Part shown: positions 43,700-52,359 of the stretch, piece by piece
Layout of the letters: every line of letters begins with the position of its first letter
Numbering within the stretch: the first letter of the stretch is position 1
DNA from: an uncultured Lachnospiraceae bacterium
GTDB taxonomy: Bacteria; Bacillota; Clostridia; Lachnospirales; Lachnospiraceae
Length of the DNA stretch: 64,000 bases
Assembly (NCBI GenBank): GCA_945913255.1
Contig: CAMEDC010000005.1
Location: 1 to 64,000, forward strand
Reading direction: 5' to 3'
Notes under the pieces: model-generated
Databases searched by the model: none
What the model was told of the DNA's origin: nothing
What the model saw: the letters and a program-made list of their open reading frames with translations, nothing else
Position numbers and translations under genes: made by a program

Positions 43700-43730
43700 C
43701 GCCAACGCAATGCGTTGGCGCGCTAAAGCG
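43700..43730 (+). repeat. Perfect hairpin at the start of the TrpX-like mRNA
   Basis: CGCCAACGC (43700-43708) and GCGTTGGCG (43712-43720) form a 9-bp stem with an AAT loop, followed by a small CGC-TAAA-GCG hairpin. It is at or near the predicted transcription start and would cap the 5' end of the mRNA. The build (9-bp stem, 3-base loop) is the same as in the repeats at 1-120. Confidence 0.75.
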
Positions 43731-43749
43731 ACAGAAAGGGAGAAACATT

Positions 43750-44706
43750 ATGAAAAAGAAATTACTTTCACTTGTACTTATCGGTTGTATGGCTGCAAGT
43801 CTTTTGACTGGCTGTGGCAGTTCCAAAAAGGATACCTATACAATTGGTATCTGCCAGCTTGTTCAGCATGATGCATTGGATGCGGCAACCAAGGGCTTCA
43901 AAGATGCCCTGACAGAAAAACTGGGTGATAAGGTTACGTTTGACGAGCAGAACGCTTCCGGCGATTCCGCTACCTGTGCTACCATTGCAAACCAGTTTGT
44001 ATCTGCAAATGTAGACCTGATTATGGCAAATGCAACACCTGCTCTTCAGTCTGCTGCAGCAGCAACCAATACGATTCCTATTCTGGGAACCTCGGTTACC
44101 GATTATGCAACAGCACTTCAGATTGACAACTGGAACGGAACGACCGGTACCAATATTTCCGGTACTTCTGATTTGGCACCGCTTGCTGAACAGGCTTCCA
44201 TGCTGGTTGAATTGTTCCCCGATGCAAAAACAGTAGGCCTTGTTTACTGTTCCGCAGAGCCTAATTCCGTTTATCAGGTAAACACTGTAAAGGCTGATCT
44301 GGAAGCAAAGGGTGTTACCTGCAAGGATTATTCTTTTGCGGATTCCAATGATATTGCTTCCGTAGTAACAAGTGCAACTGCTGAATGTGATGCGCTCTAC
44401 ATACCTACAGATAATGCAGCAGCTGCCGCAACTGAAGTTATCAACAATGTATGTCTGCCTGCAGGTGTTCCTATCATAGCAGGTGAGGAAGGTATCTGTA
44501 AGGGTTGCGGTGTGGCAACACTTTCCATCAGTTATTACGATATCGGATACCAGACAGGTCTTATGGCATATGAAATTCTTGTAAACGGTGCAGATATCTC
44601 TACCATGGAGGTACAGTTTGCACCTGCCGTAATCAAGAAATATAATTCAGATATCTGTTCTAAACTTGGAATCACTGTTCCTGATGATTATGTTGCAATT
44701 GAGTAG
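43750..44706 (+). CDS. ABC substrate-binding lipoprotein, TrpX/ABC_sub_bind family
   Basis: Lipoprotein of 318 residues. The signal peptide ends in LTGC (Cys 22), and the mature protein belongs to the ABC_sub_bind family (TrpX-like). Family features are YTIGICQLVQHDALDAATKGFKDAL, DLIMANATPALQSAA, ILGTSVTDYATAL, and PIIAGEEGICKGCGVATLSISYYDIGYQTG. Related proteins import aromatic amino acids, so an amino-acid ligand is a reasonable but unproven guess. The start at 43750 follows AAAGGGAG. A strong promoter precedes it and an internal terminator follows it. Codon use suggests high expression. Confidence 0.9.
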   Translation: MKKKLLSLVLIGCMAASLLTGCGSSKKDTYTIGICQLVQHDALDAATKGFKDALTEKLGDKVTFDEQNASGDSATCATIANQFVSANVDLIMANATPALQSAAAATNTIPILGTSVTDYATALQIDNWNGTTGTNISGTSDLAPLAEQASMLVELFPDAKTVGLVYCSAEPNSVYQVNTVKADLEAKGVTCKDYSFADSNDIASVVTSATAECDALYIPTDNAAAAATEVINNVCLPAGVPIIAGEEGICKGCGVATLSISYYDIGYQTGLMAYEILVNGADISTMEVQFAPAVIKKYNSDICSKLGITVPDDYVAIE

Positions 44707-44736
44707 GATTTGATTTAAAATAATTTATGGTGTATG

Positions 44737-44772
44737 AGACGGCAAAAGAGCAAGTCTTTTTTGCCGTCTTTT
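44737..44772 (+). terminator. Internal terminator after TrpX-like gene
   Basis: AGACGGCAAAA (44737-44747) pairs with TTTTGCCGTCT (44759-44769), followed by TTT. It lies between the binding protein and its permease, as in the nucleoside importer at 29.5 kb. Confidence 0.85.
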
Positions 44773-44802
44773 AGTCAAAATAAGGTTTGGGAGGAAAAGC
44801 AG

Positions 44803-45732
44803 TTGAATATTATAGCTTTATTGAATTCATTGCCGGGTGCCTGTGCCCAGGGCCTGATTTGGGGAATTATGGCAATCGGTGTGTTCATCACCTATAAGAT
44901 ACTGGATCTTGCAGACTTGACGGTGGATGGAACAATGTGTACAGGAGGGGCCGTCTGTATCATGATGATGCTTTCGGGGCATTCCGTCTGGCTTTCACTA
45001 TTTGTGGCATTCCTTGCCGGAATGCTGGCAGGTCTGGTGACTGGAGTGCTGCATACCTTTCTGGGAATTCCGGCCATCCTTGCAGGTATTCTCTCTCAGC
45101 TGGGACTTTATTCCATTAACCTGCGTATCATGGATAACAAAGCAAATCAAGCAATCAATGTGGACAAATATCCATTGCTGGTTTCACTGCGCTATATAAA
45201 GGGCGTTCCTTTTTACAAGAATACGCTTTTGATTACAGTGATTATTATTGCATTGCTGATCGGCATTCTCTATTGGTTTTTCGGCACAGAGCTTGGTTGT
45301 TCCATCCGTGCTACAGGTTCCAATCAGAATATGTCAAGAGCACAGGGAATTAATACTGACTTTACCAAAATTCTCGGTTTAATGATCAGCAACGGGATTG
45401 TTGCCTTTGCCAGTGGACTTTATGCACAATATCAGGGCTTTGCGGATATCAATGCAGGACGCGGTGCAATTGTCATCGGTCTGGCTGCAGTAATCATCGG
45501 TCAGGTACTGTTTGGAAAAATCCACGGAAATTTTGCTTTTAAACTGCTTTCCGTTGCACTTGGCGGCGTTATCTACTATCTTGTATTGCAGGTGGTTTTG
45601 TGGCTTGGATTAAACGCCAACGATCTGAAGTTGATTTCTGCGATTGTAGTTGCGGTATTCCTGGCAATTCCTTATCTGAAGGAAAAGCATTTTTCAAAAC
45701 CCGCAAAGAAAGGAGGTACCGGACGTGCTTGA
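44803..45732 (+). CDS. ABC transporter permease, TrpY-like
   Basis: Integral membrane permease of 309 residues, about eight helices, BPD_transp_2 type found beside ABC_sub_bind proteins. Motifs are GAVCIMMMLSGHSV, LGIPAILAGILSQLGLYSINLRIM, SIRATGSNQNMSRAQGI and AAVIIGQVLFGKI. The start is TTG 44803, with GGGAGG 7 bases upstream. The ATG further up at 44734 lies inside the terminator hairpin and is unlikely. It overlaps the ATPase gene by 8 bases. The substrate follows that of the binding protein. Confidence 0.9.
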   Translation: MNIIALLNSLPGACAQGLIWGIMAIGVFITYKILDLADLTVDGTMCTGGAVCIMMMLSGHSVWLSLFVAFLAGMLAGLVTGVLHTFLGIPAILAGILSQLGLYSINLRIMDNKANQAINVDKYPLLVSLRYIKGVPFYKNTLLITVIIIALLIGILYWFFGTELGCSIRATGSNQNMSRAQGINTDFTKILGLMISNGIVAFASGLYAQYQGFADINAGRGAIVIGLAAVIIGQVLFGKIHGNFAFKLLSVALGGVIYYLVLQVVLWLGLNANDLKLISAIVVAVFLAIPYLKEKHFSKPAKKGGTGRA

Positions 45733-46519
45733 TTTAAATAGTATCAGCAAGACTTTTAATGCAGGTACGGTCAATGAAAAAAGAGCATTGAACGGACTGG
45801 ATTTGCATTTGCAGGAGGGTGATTTTGTCACTGTCATCGGCGGTAACGGAGCCGGTAAATCCACAATGCTGAATGCCATTGCCGGCACCTGGTTTGTGGA
45901 CAGTGGAAGTATTCTGATTGATGGAATTGATGTGACAAGACTTTCCGAACATAAAAGAGCAACCTATCTGGGACGCGTATTTCAGGACCCAATGACCGGA
46001 ACCGCGGCAAGCATGCAGATAGAAGAAAATCTCGCTCTCGCCGCAAGGAGAGGTCAGACCAGGACACTGAAAAAGGGCATTACTGTAAAAGAAAGAGAGG
46101 GCTATCGGGAACAGCTTAAAATACTGGAACTGGGACTGGAGGATCGTCTGACTACGCATGTGGGACTGCTTTCCGGCGGTCAGAGGCAGGCACTGACACT
46201 GCTCATGGCAACGCTGCAAAAGCCAAAGCTTCTTTTGCTGGACGAACATACTGCTGCGCTTGATCCGAAAACTGCTGCAAAAGTGTTAGAAGCTACAGAC
46301 AGAATTGTAGGAAGAGATCATCTGACAACCATAATGATTACACATAATATGAAGGACGCCATTGCACATGGTAATCGTCTTGTTATGATGCATGAAGGAA
46401 GAATTATCTACGATGTATCTGGAGAAGAGAAGAAAAAACTTACTGTTTCTGACCTGCTTCGCAAATTTGAAGAGGCAAGCGGCGGAGAATTTGCAAACGA
46501 CAGAATGATGTTAAACTGA
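45725..46519 (+). CDS. ABC transporter ATPase, TrpZ-like
   Basis: Cytoplasmic ATPase of 264 residues. Walker A is GGNGAGKST, the Q-loop is RVFQDPMTG, the signature is LSGGQRQALTLLMA, and Walker B is LLLLDEHTAALD, where His replaces the usual Pro as is typical of this transporter group; MITHNMKDA provides the switch His. The start codon is GTG 45725, with AAAGGAGG 8 bases upstream inside the permease gene. It completes a three-gene importer. Confidence 0.92.
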   Translation: MLDLNSISKTFNAGTVNEKRALNGLDLHLQEGDFVTVIGGNGAGKSTMLNAIAGTWFVDSGSILIDGIDVTRLSEHKRATYLGRVFQDPMTGTAASMQIEENLALAARRGQTRTLKKGITVKEREGYREQLKILELGLEDRLTTHVGLLSGGQRQALTLLMATLQKPKLLLLDEHTAALDPKTAAKVLEATDRIVGRDHLTTIMITHNMKDAIAHGNRLVMMHEGRIIYDVSGEEKKKLTVSDLLRKFEEASGGEFANDRMMLN

Positions 46520-46536
46520 TAAAGGAGATTCCAGTT

Positions 46537-48120
46537 TTGAAGCGTGCCGATATAAGCTACAAAATTTTATCTGCTGTAATCTATGCTACTTTTATTCTTT
46601 TTATGTGCATAGTGATTGCAAATAAAGACAATCTTCATGTAGACGGTTTTTTCTCATACGGGCTTTCCAATCAGACTTATACTGACCATATAGGTATGGC
46701 ACCTCTTGAAGGAAAGGTTTTTACTCCTGCCGAAAGTGCATGGCAGGAGTACCTTACTGTACAGGAAGGTGCCCGTTTTGATTATGGAAATGTCTGGAAG
46801 AATCAGAAGGAGGATGTGCATCCGCCTCTTTATTATGTTCTGGTGCATACCGTTTGTTCCTTGTTCCCGAATCAGTTCAGTATATGGTTTGCTGCATCGA
46901 TTAACATAGTTTTTGCAGTACTTACACTTTTTGTTTCAGGAAAAATCATCCGTGAACTTGGCGGAAAAAACAGAACACTATTGTTATTTTCCTCAGCTTT
47001 CTCTTTATCCGCAGGTTTATTGTCTGCTGTCTCTCTTTTGAGAATGTATCTCATGACTATGTTCTGGGTAACTCTGGTAAGCTTGCTGTTCCTAAAAATC
47101 TATAAAGAGGGTATCGTTGTAAAAAGATTTCTGGCATTATCTGTTGTATGTACTGCCGGGGTTCTGACGCATTATTATTTTATTATCTGGTTGTTTTTCC
47201 TTTGCCTAGTGATGGGAATCTATCTGCTGTATCAAAAAATGTGGAAAACGATTCTGGCATTCATAATTTCCATCGGTAGTGCAGGTCTTGGAAGTGTTTT
47301 CATTTTTCCGGGAATGATTTATCATATCTTTCTGGAATATGGAGACAGAGGAGAGCAATCGAAACAAAAACTTCTCCATACATCTAAGACTGAGAATCTG
47401 GAAAAGCTGAAGGATTATTTTGGTTATCTGAATCATCAGCTCTTTGGTGGGATGCTGCCGGTCCTTCTGGTGCTGGTGGTGGTATTGTTAATCCTTATAA
47501 CTCTGGTTAAGAAAGAAAAATTAGAAGTCCGGATAGCATTTCCCTGGTTTTTGCTCGGGATTCCGTGCTTTTGCTACTATATCTTAATTGCCCGGATATC
47601 CGTTTATACGGCAGATCGCTATATTCAGCCAATCTATCCCATTGTAATGATTGTCGGATTTGGCTCTGTTTTGGTTCTTACAGGAAAGCTTATCAGGAAC
47701 AGAAAACTTTTTCTGAGTATATCCTGCATTTGCATACTTCTTTTGTCGATAAATGGTCTGCGCATTTGTCCATGGGAATATCTATACAAAGAAGATGGGA
47801 AAATGCTTCGGAAATTGGAAGCTTATTCGGATTGTGAATGCCTTTTTGTCTACGATGCAGATGATCCATATAACCGTGTACAGCAATCCTATTTTGAAGT
47901 ACGGCAGTATGAGAGTGTTGTTTTTATTGCAGATACAGATCTTTATTTGATGAGCAATCTGGAGTTTGAAAACAAAAATCAGCTAATCGTTTGTATTGAT
48001 TATGCCTGCAATACGGAGATTATAATGGAAACACTTCAGACTGTAAATCCGGCCTTTTCTGTTGCGGAAAACCTTGGCAAGGCAGGGCTCTATACCACAA
48101 CCTGGCATCTTGGGGAATGA
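46537..48120 (+). CDS. Multi-pass membrane protein, GT-C/GT39-like glycosyltransferase
   Basis: A 527-residue membrane protein with roughly ten hydrophobic helices. A large extracytoplasmic first loop (about 30-100) contains VDGFFSYGLSN and the VHPPLYYVLVH motif (about 93-103), characteristic of GT-C enzymes of the PMT/ArnT (GT39/GT83) type that use lipid-linked sugars. The C-terminal 120 residues are soluble. The acceptor and sugar are unknown. The start is TTG 46537 with AAAGGAG 9 bases upstream. It begins 17 bases after the ABC ATPase gene, so it may be cotranscribed, though no functional link is visible. No terminator is evident after it. Confidence 0.8.
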   Translation: MKRADISYKILSAVIYATFILFMCIVIANKDNLHVDGFFSYGLSNQTYTDHIGMAPLEGKVFTPAESAWQEYLTVQEGARFDYGNVWKNQKEDVHPPLYYVLVHTVCSLFPNQFSIWFAASINIVFAVLTLFVSGKIIRELGGKNRTLLLFSSAFSLSAGLLSAVSLLRMYLMTMFWVTLVSLLFLKIYKEGIVVKRFLALSVVCTAGVLTHYYFIIWLFFLCLVMGIYLLYQKMWKTILAFIISIGSAGLGSVFIFPGMIYHIFLEYGDRGEQSKQKLLHTSKTENLEKLKDYFGYLNHQLFGGMLPVLLVLVVVLLILITLVKKEKLEVRIAFPWFLLGIPCFCYYILIARISVYTADRYIQPIYPIVMIVGFGSVLVLTGKLIRNRKLFLSISCICILLLSINGLRICPWEYLYKEDGKMLRKLEAYSDCECLFVYDADDPYNRVQQSYFEVRQYESVVFIADTDLYLMSNLEFENKNQLIVCIDYACNTEIIMETLQTVNPAFSVAENLGKAGLYTTTWHLGE

Positions 48121-48264
48121 TTTCCACTGCATATTCTTTATTTTTTCGTAAAAATATCTGGATTTTTTATGTCAAATGTGAGAGAATGAAAACGAATGAT
48201 ATTATTTTATCAATTACTGTCAAATTGAAGAATAATAACTTACATAATTGAAAGGAGATTTCAC

Positions 48265-48957
48265 ATGATTTATTCAAAGGAAGTTGAAGAAATGTGCACA
48301 GTCGCTCAGGGCGTGCATCATGGTTGTGCCCCTATCCCTGAAGAAGCAAAGTGGGTACAGGCTAAGAAAGTAGAAGATATTTCCGGTTTGACACATGGTG
48401 TCGGCTGGTGTGCTCCTCAGCAGGGCGCATGTAAGCTGACCTTGAACGTTAAAGAGGGTATCATCCAGGAAGCACTGGTTGAGACCATCGGCTGTTCCGG
48501 CATGACGCATTCCGCAGCTATGGCTGCTGAAATCCTTCCCGGTCTGACTGTAATGGAAGCTTTGAACACTGACCTTGTATGCGATGCTATCAATACCGCT
48601 ATGAGAGAGTTGTTCCTTCAGATAGTTTACGGACGTACCCAGAGTGCATTCTCTGAGGAAGGTCTGCCTATCGGTGCCGGTCTGGAAGACCTTGGAAAGG
48701 GCTTAAGAAGCCAGGTTGGTACCATGTACGGAACTCTGAAGAAAGGTCCCCGTTATCTGGAAATGGCAGAAGGTTATGTAACCGGAATTGCCCTGGATAA
48801 GGATGATCAGATTATCGGATATCAGTTTGTAAATCTTGGAAAAATGACCGACTTCATCAAGAAGGGTGATGATCCTACCACTGCATACGAGAAATCCAAA
48901 GGTCAGTATGGCCGTGTAGCTGATGCTGTTAAGATTATTGACCCCAGAAAAGAATAA
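48265..48957 (+). CDS. IscU/NifU-like iron-sulfur scaffold-related protein
   Basis: A 230-residue cytoplasmic protein related to the N-terminal domain of NifU/IscU scaffolds. Cysteines are placed at GVGWCAPQQGACKLTL (C49, C56) and ETIGCSGMTHSAAMAAEIL (C77), the latter resembling the GCGSAIASSS block of IscU. Further Cys are at 11, 21 and 106. It is much longer than IscU because of an extra C-terminal part (about 125-230). Such proteins are commonly found just before GGGtGRT genes in Clostridia. GAAAGGAGATTTCAC precedes the start. Codons are strongly biased, pointing to high expression. Binding of a cluster or metal is likely from the Cys pattern; the role is not known. Confidence 0.82.
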   Translation: MIYSKEVEEMCTVAQGVHHGCAPIPEEAKWVQAKKVEDISGLTHGVGWCAPQQGACKLTLNVKEGIIQEALVETIGCSGMTHSAAMAAEILPGLTVMEALNTDLVCDAINTAMRELFLQIVYGRTQSAFSEEGLPIGAGLEDLGKGLRSQVGTMYGTLKKGPRYLEMAEGYVTGIALDKDDQIIGYQFVNLGKMTDFIKKGDDPTTAYEKSKGQYGRVADAVKIIDPRKE

Positions 48958-48984
48958 TCAGAAAGATAAAGGAGGACAGGAAAA

Positions 48985-49995
48985 ATGGCTTTATTTGAAT
49001 CATATGAAAGACGTATTGATAAAATTACAGCTGTACTGAACAGCTATGGTATCTCCTCTATCGAAGAAGCAGAGAAGATTACCAAGGACGCAGGCCTTGA
49101 TGTTTATGACCAGGTAAAAAAGATTCAGCCTATCTGTTTTGAGAATGCATGTTGGGCTTATACCGTAGGCGCTGCCATTGCAATTAAGAAGGGATGTCGT
49201 AAGGCTTCTGAAGCTGCTGCAGCAATCGGAGAGGGACTTCAGGCATTCTGTATTCCCGGTTCCGTTGCTGATACCCGTAAGGTTGGTCTGGGACATGGTA
49301 ACCTGGGCAAAATGCTTCTGGAAGAGGATACCGATTGCTTCTGCTTCCTGGCAGGACATGAGTCCTTTGCAGCAGCAGAAGGTGCTATCGGTATTGCAGA
49401 AAAGGCTAACAAGGTTCGCCAGAAGCCTCTGCGTGTTATCCTGAACGGTCTCGGAAAAGACGCTGCAAAGATTATTTCCAGAATTAATGGATTTACCTTT
49501 GTAGAAACCGAGTACGATCCTTATACCAATACTGTAAAGGAAATTGAGAGAATTGCTTATTCCGACGGACTTCGTTCCAAGGTTAACTGCTATGGTGCAA
49601 ATTCTGTTCCCGAAGGTGTTGCAATCATGTGGAAAGAAAATGTAGATGTTTCCATCACCGGTAACTCTACCAACCCTACCAGATTCCAGCATCCCGTAGC
49701 AGGTACTTATAAAAAGGAAAGAATTGAGGCAGGAAAGAAATACTTCTCCGTTGCTTCCGGCGGTGGTACCGGACGTACACTGCATCCCGATAATATGGCT
49801 GCAGGTCCCGCTTCTTATGGATTTACCGATACACTTGGACGTATGCACTCTGATGCACAGTTCGCAGGTTCTTCCTCCGTTCCCGCGCATGTAGAAATGA
49901 TGGGCCTTATCGGTATGGGTAACAACCCCATGGTTGGTGCTACCGTAGCAGTTGCTGTATCCATCGAAGAAGCTGCTAAGGCCGGAAAGTTCTAA
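48985..49995 (+). CDS. GGGtGRT protein
   Basis: A 336-residue protein of the GGGtGRT family, named after the motif SGGGTGRTLHPDNMA (GGGTGRT at 259-265). The function is unknown. It is cytoplasmic, without membrane segments. Other conserved-looking stretches are RKVGLGHGNLGKMLL (about 98-112), CFCFLAGHESFAAAEGAIGIAEKANK and VSITGNSTNPTRFQHPVAGTYKKE (about 222-245). Cysteines occur at 51, 56, 71, 89, 118, 120 and 202. The motif invites comparison with nucleotide-binding Gly-rich loops, which is inference. It lies 27 bases after the IscU-like gene, with AAAGGAGG before its start and its own terminator, so the two form an operon. It has biased codons like its partner. Confidence 0.9.
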   Translation: MALFESYERRIDKITAVLNSYGISSIEEAEKITKDAGLDVYDQVKKIQPICFENACWAYTVGAAIAIKKGCRKASEAAAAIGEGLQAFCIPGSVADTRKVGLGHGNLGKMLLEEDTDCFCFLAGHESFAAAEGAIGIAEKANKVRQKPLRVILNGLGKDAAKIISRINGFTFVETEYDPYTNTVKEIERIAYSDGLRSKVNCYGANSVPEGVAIMWKENVDVSITGNSTNPTRFQHPVAGTYKKERIEAGKKYFSVASGGGTGRTLHPDNMAAGPASYGFTDTLGRMHSDAQFAGSSSVPAHVEMMGLIGMGNNPMVGATVAVAVSIEEAAKAGKF

Positions 49996-50019
49996 TAGAA
50001 ACAAGGTAATATAGGAAAT

Positions 50020-50057
50020 AAAATGCCGCAACCTTTTCCATGGGTTACGGCATTTTT
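50020..50057 (+). terminator. Terminator after GGGtGRT gene
   Basis: AAAATGCCGCAACC pairs with GGTTACGGCATTTT (one mismatch), followed by T and purines. It ends only 15 bases before the LacI gene start, so the LacI message must begin within this region or read through. Confidence 0.8.
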
Positions 50058-50072
50058 GAAAAGGAGATTATT

Positions 50073-51092
50073 ATGCCAAAAGCAGTGAAGCTGGCAGACA
50101 TTGCTGAAAAAGTAGGTGTGAGCACTGTAACTGTGTCAAAGGCTCTTTCCGGTCAAAAGGGCGTAAGCGAGGAAATGAGAGCGAAAATCAGGGAACTCGC
50201 TGATGAGCTTGGCTATAAACAGCCCTCAGCAATACGAGAAGAAAACATTAGAAAAAAAAGCTATAATATTGGTGTATTGATTCAGGAAAGTTATCTGGCA
50301 AAATATGAGTCCTTTTACTGGCAGATGTATCAGCATGTTTCTACCTGCTCTTTGTCATATAATTGTTTTACTCTTTTAGAAGTAATTGACCGTCAGACAG
50401 AAGAGCAATTGGAAATGCCCAGATTATTAAAGGAACAAAAGGTTCACGGAATGATTGTGATAGGCAAATTATCCTCTGATTATCTGAGAATGCTGCGAAC
50501 AGGACATAATATTCCCGTAGTATATATGGATTTTACCGAAGAGGAGCAAAATGCTGATGCCGTTATCTCAGACAGCTATTACGGTGCTTATTATCTGACG
50601 AATTATCTTCTGAAACAGGGACATAAAAAAATAGCATATGTTGGAACACTGCTGGCAACCGGCTCTATTACAGACCGTTATTTTGGATATATCAAAGCAT
50701 TAACGGAACACGGAATTTCTCCGAGAGAAGACTGGCAACTGGATGATCGAAATATAGCAAGCGGCTATATTGAAGAGAATTTAATGCAGCTTCCTTCAGA
50801 AATGCCTACAGCTTTTTTCTGTAACTGTGATTTAACTGCCGGAAAACTGATACAGAAGTTACAGGCGGAAGGTTATCGTGTACCTGAAGATATTTCCGTT
50901 GTTGGATTTGATAATTATATCAATCCCGGAATCTGTGAAATTGATATCACTACCTATGAGGTTGACCTTTCTGAAATGGCAAAACAAACCGTAAAGATTT
51001 TGCTGAAACGTATGGGAAAGGAGCCTTGTCTTACCGGTACTTATGTGGTAAAAGGGCGTATTGTCATAAAGGACAGCGTTGCAAAAATATAA
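50073..51092 (+). CDS. LacI-family transcriptional regulator
   Basis: A repressor or activator of 339 residues. The N-terminal helix-turn-helix and hinge are VKLADIAEKVGVSTVTVSKAL...KIRELADELGYKQ (about 4-50). The sugar-binding periplasmic-like domain follows, with MIVIGKL, GHKKIAYVGTLL, PTAFFCNCDLTAG and VVGFDNY blocks. AAAGGAG precedes the ATG at 50073; an earlier in-frame ATG lies inside the previous terminator. It sits directly upstream of the GH130-esterase-GH1 genes in the same direction and very likely controls them in response to a mannoside or glucomannan sugar. The latter is inference from position. Confidence 0.9.
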   Translation: MPKAVKLADIAEKVGVSTVTVSKALSGQKGVSEEMRAKIRELADELGYKQPSAIREENIRKKSYNIGVLIQESYLAKYESFYWQMYQHVSTCSLSYNCFTLLEVIDRQTEEQLEMPRLLKEQKVHGMIVIGKLSSDYLRMLRTGHNIPVVYMDFTEEEQNADAVISDSYYGAYYLTNYLLKQGHKKIAYVGTLLATGSITDRYFGYIKALTEHGISPREDWQLDDRNIASGYIEENLMQLPSEMPTAFFCNCDLTAGKLIQKLQAEGYRVPEDISVVGFDNYINPGICEIDITTYEVDLSEMAKQTVKILLKRMGKEPCLTGTYVVKGRIVIKDSVAKI

Positions 51093-51178
51093 TGCTTTCT
51101 GTTTCGGTTATGAATTTGTAAGGTTTGCATAAAAAATATGGTTGTAAATTGTTAAGATAATAGAAATTAAAAAAACGA

Positions 51179-51223
51179 TTGAATCAACAACAAATAAAGC
51201 TTATAATTAACCTGCGATAAGCT
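51179..51223 (+). promoter_or_regulatory. Promoter and possible operator of the GH130 operon
   Basis: TTGAAT (51179-51184) and TATAAT (51202-51207), 17-base spacer. AGCTTAT (51198-51204) and ATAAGCT (51217-51223) are inverted copies. The left arm covers the -10 box, which suits a LacI-type operator, although the 12-base centre is wide. Confidence 0.55.
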
Positions 51224-51258
51224 AATTTTAAGTTATAATAAATTGAGAAGAGGTTAAT

Positions 51259-52281
51259 ATGAGCGATTTAAAAATGATTTCACCAGTTGTGAAAAATGTT
51301 CCCTGGCAGGATAAGCCGGAGGGTCTGAAAGGGGCTCCTATCTGGAGATATACAGAAAATCCCATCATCGGTCGGAATCCGATTGAAGGAGTGGCACGTA
51401 TCTTTAACAGTGCTGTAATGCCTTATGAAGGAAAATTTATCGGCGTATTCCGCGGAGAACAGACTAACGGTATTCCTTATATTTATCTTGGCAGAAGTGA
51501 AGATGCAATTCACTGGGAATTTGATTCAAAACCGATTCCTTTTAAAGACGAAGACGGAAACGATTTTATGCCTTATTATGCATATGATCCGCGTCTGGTA
51601 AAGGTAGAAGATACTTATTATGTTATCTGGTGTCAGGATTTTTATGGTGCCGCAATCGGTATGGCAAAAACAACTGATTTTAAGACCTTTACAAGACTTG
51701 AAAACCCATTCCTTCCTTTTAACAGAAATGCAGTATTATTTCCCAGAAAGATTAACGGCAACTTCATGTTATTGAGCCGTCCATCTGATTCAGGACATAC
51801 TCCTTTTGGAGATATCTTTATCAGCGAAAGTCCTGACCTTGTGTATTGGGGTAAGCACAGACATGTGATGAGTCGCGGAAATGAATGGTGGGAATCCCTG
51901 AAAATCGGCGGTGGTGCTGCACCGATTGAAACTACCGAAGGCTGGCTGTTGTTTTATCATGGTGTAAGTGGAACCTGCAACGGTTATGTATATTCTATCG
52001 GCGGAGCAATTCTTGATTTAGAAAATCCTTCCAAGGTATTGTATCGTTGTGAGAATTTCCTTTTGACTCCTGAAGAATGGTACGAAGAAAGAGGATTTGT
52101 GCCGAATGTTACTTTCCCTTGTGCTACCATTCACGATTCGGAAAGCGGGAAAATTGCTATTTACTATGGCTGTGCAGATAGTTATGTTGGTCTGGCATTC
52201 ACAAAGCTGGATGAAATCGTAGCTTACATCAAGGAACATAGTGTAACCAACGAGAATGACAGGGAAATTGGTAAACGATGA
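51259..52281 (+). CDS. GH130 family beta-mannoside phosphorylase
   Basis: Predicted cytoplasmic phosphorylase of 340 residues. GH130 enzymes break beta-1,4-mannosidic bonds with phosphate, giving mannose-1-phosphate. A five-bladed propeller pattern is visible: NPIIGRNPIEGVARIFNSAV, FRGEQTNGIPYIYLGRSEDAIHW, YAYDPRLVKVEDTYYVIWCQDF (general acid D110), GNEWWESLKIGGGAAPIET and WLLFYHG. It looks closer to manno-oligosaccharide phosphorylases (GH130_2-like) than to mannosylglucose phosphorylase, but the subfamily needs a tree. GAGAAGAGG precedes the start. It is the first gene after the LacI regulator. A weak hairpin separates it from the esterase gene. Confidence 0.85.
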   Translation: MSDLKMISPVVKNVPWQDKPEGLKGAPIWRYTENPIIGRNPIEGVARIFNSAVMPYEGKFIGVFRGEQTNGIPYIYLGRSEDAIHWEFDSKPIPFKDEDGNDFMPYYAYDPRLVKVEDTYYVIWCQDFYGAAIGMAKTTDFKTFTRLENPFLPFNRNAVLFPRKINGNFMLLSRPSDSGHTPFGDIFISESPDLVYWGKHRHVMSRGNEWWESLKIGGGAAPIETTEGWLLFYHGVSGTCNGYVYSIGGAILDLENPSKVLYRCENFLLTPEEWYEERGFVPNVTFPCATIHDSESGKIAIYYGCADSYVGLAFTKLDEIVAYIKEHSVTNENDREIGKR

Positions 52282-52291
52282 TTACGAAGTT

Positions 52292-52335
52292 GAAAGAGCT
52301 GTTGTAATTTAAATCTTTGCAGCAGCTCTTTTCTT
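52292..52335 (+). terminator. Weak hairpin between GH130 and esterase genes
   Basis: AAAGAGCTG (52293-52301) pairs with CAGCTCTTT (52323-52331) with a 21-base loop and a TC tail. It may cause partial termination within the operon. Confidence 0.5.
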
Positions 52336-52359
52336 GTCAGCAAAAGTGAGGTTTGATAC

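Noticed and set aside
49000-50031. Minus-strand open frame of 343 codons opposite the GGGtGRT gene
   Set aside because: Same reason: codon bias on the plus strand leaves few stops on the other strand. The plus-strand gene has motif, start site and terminator.
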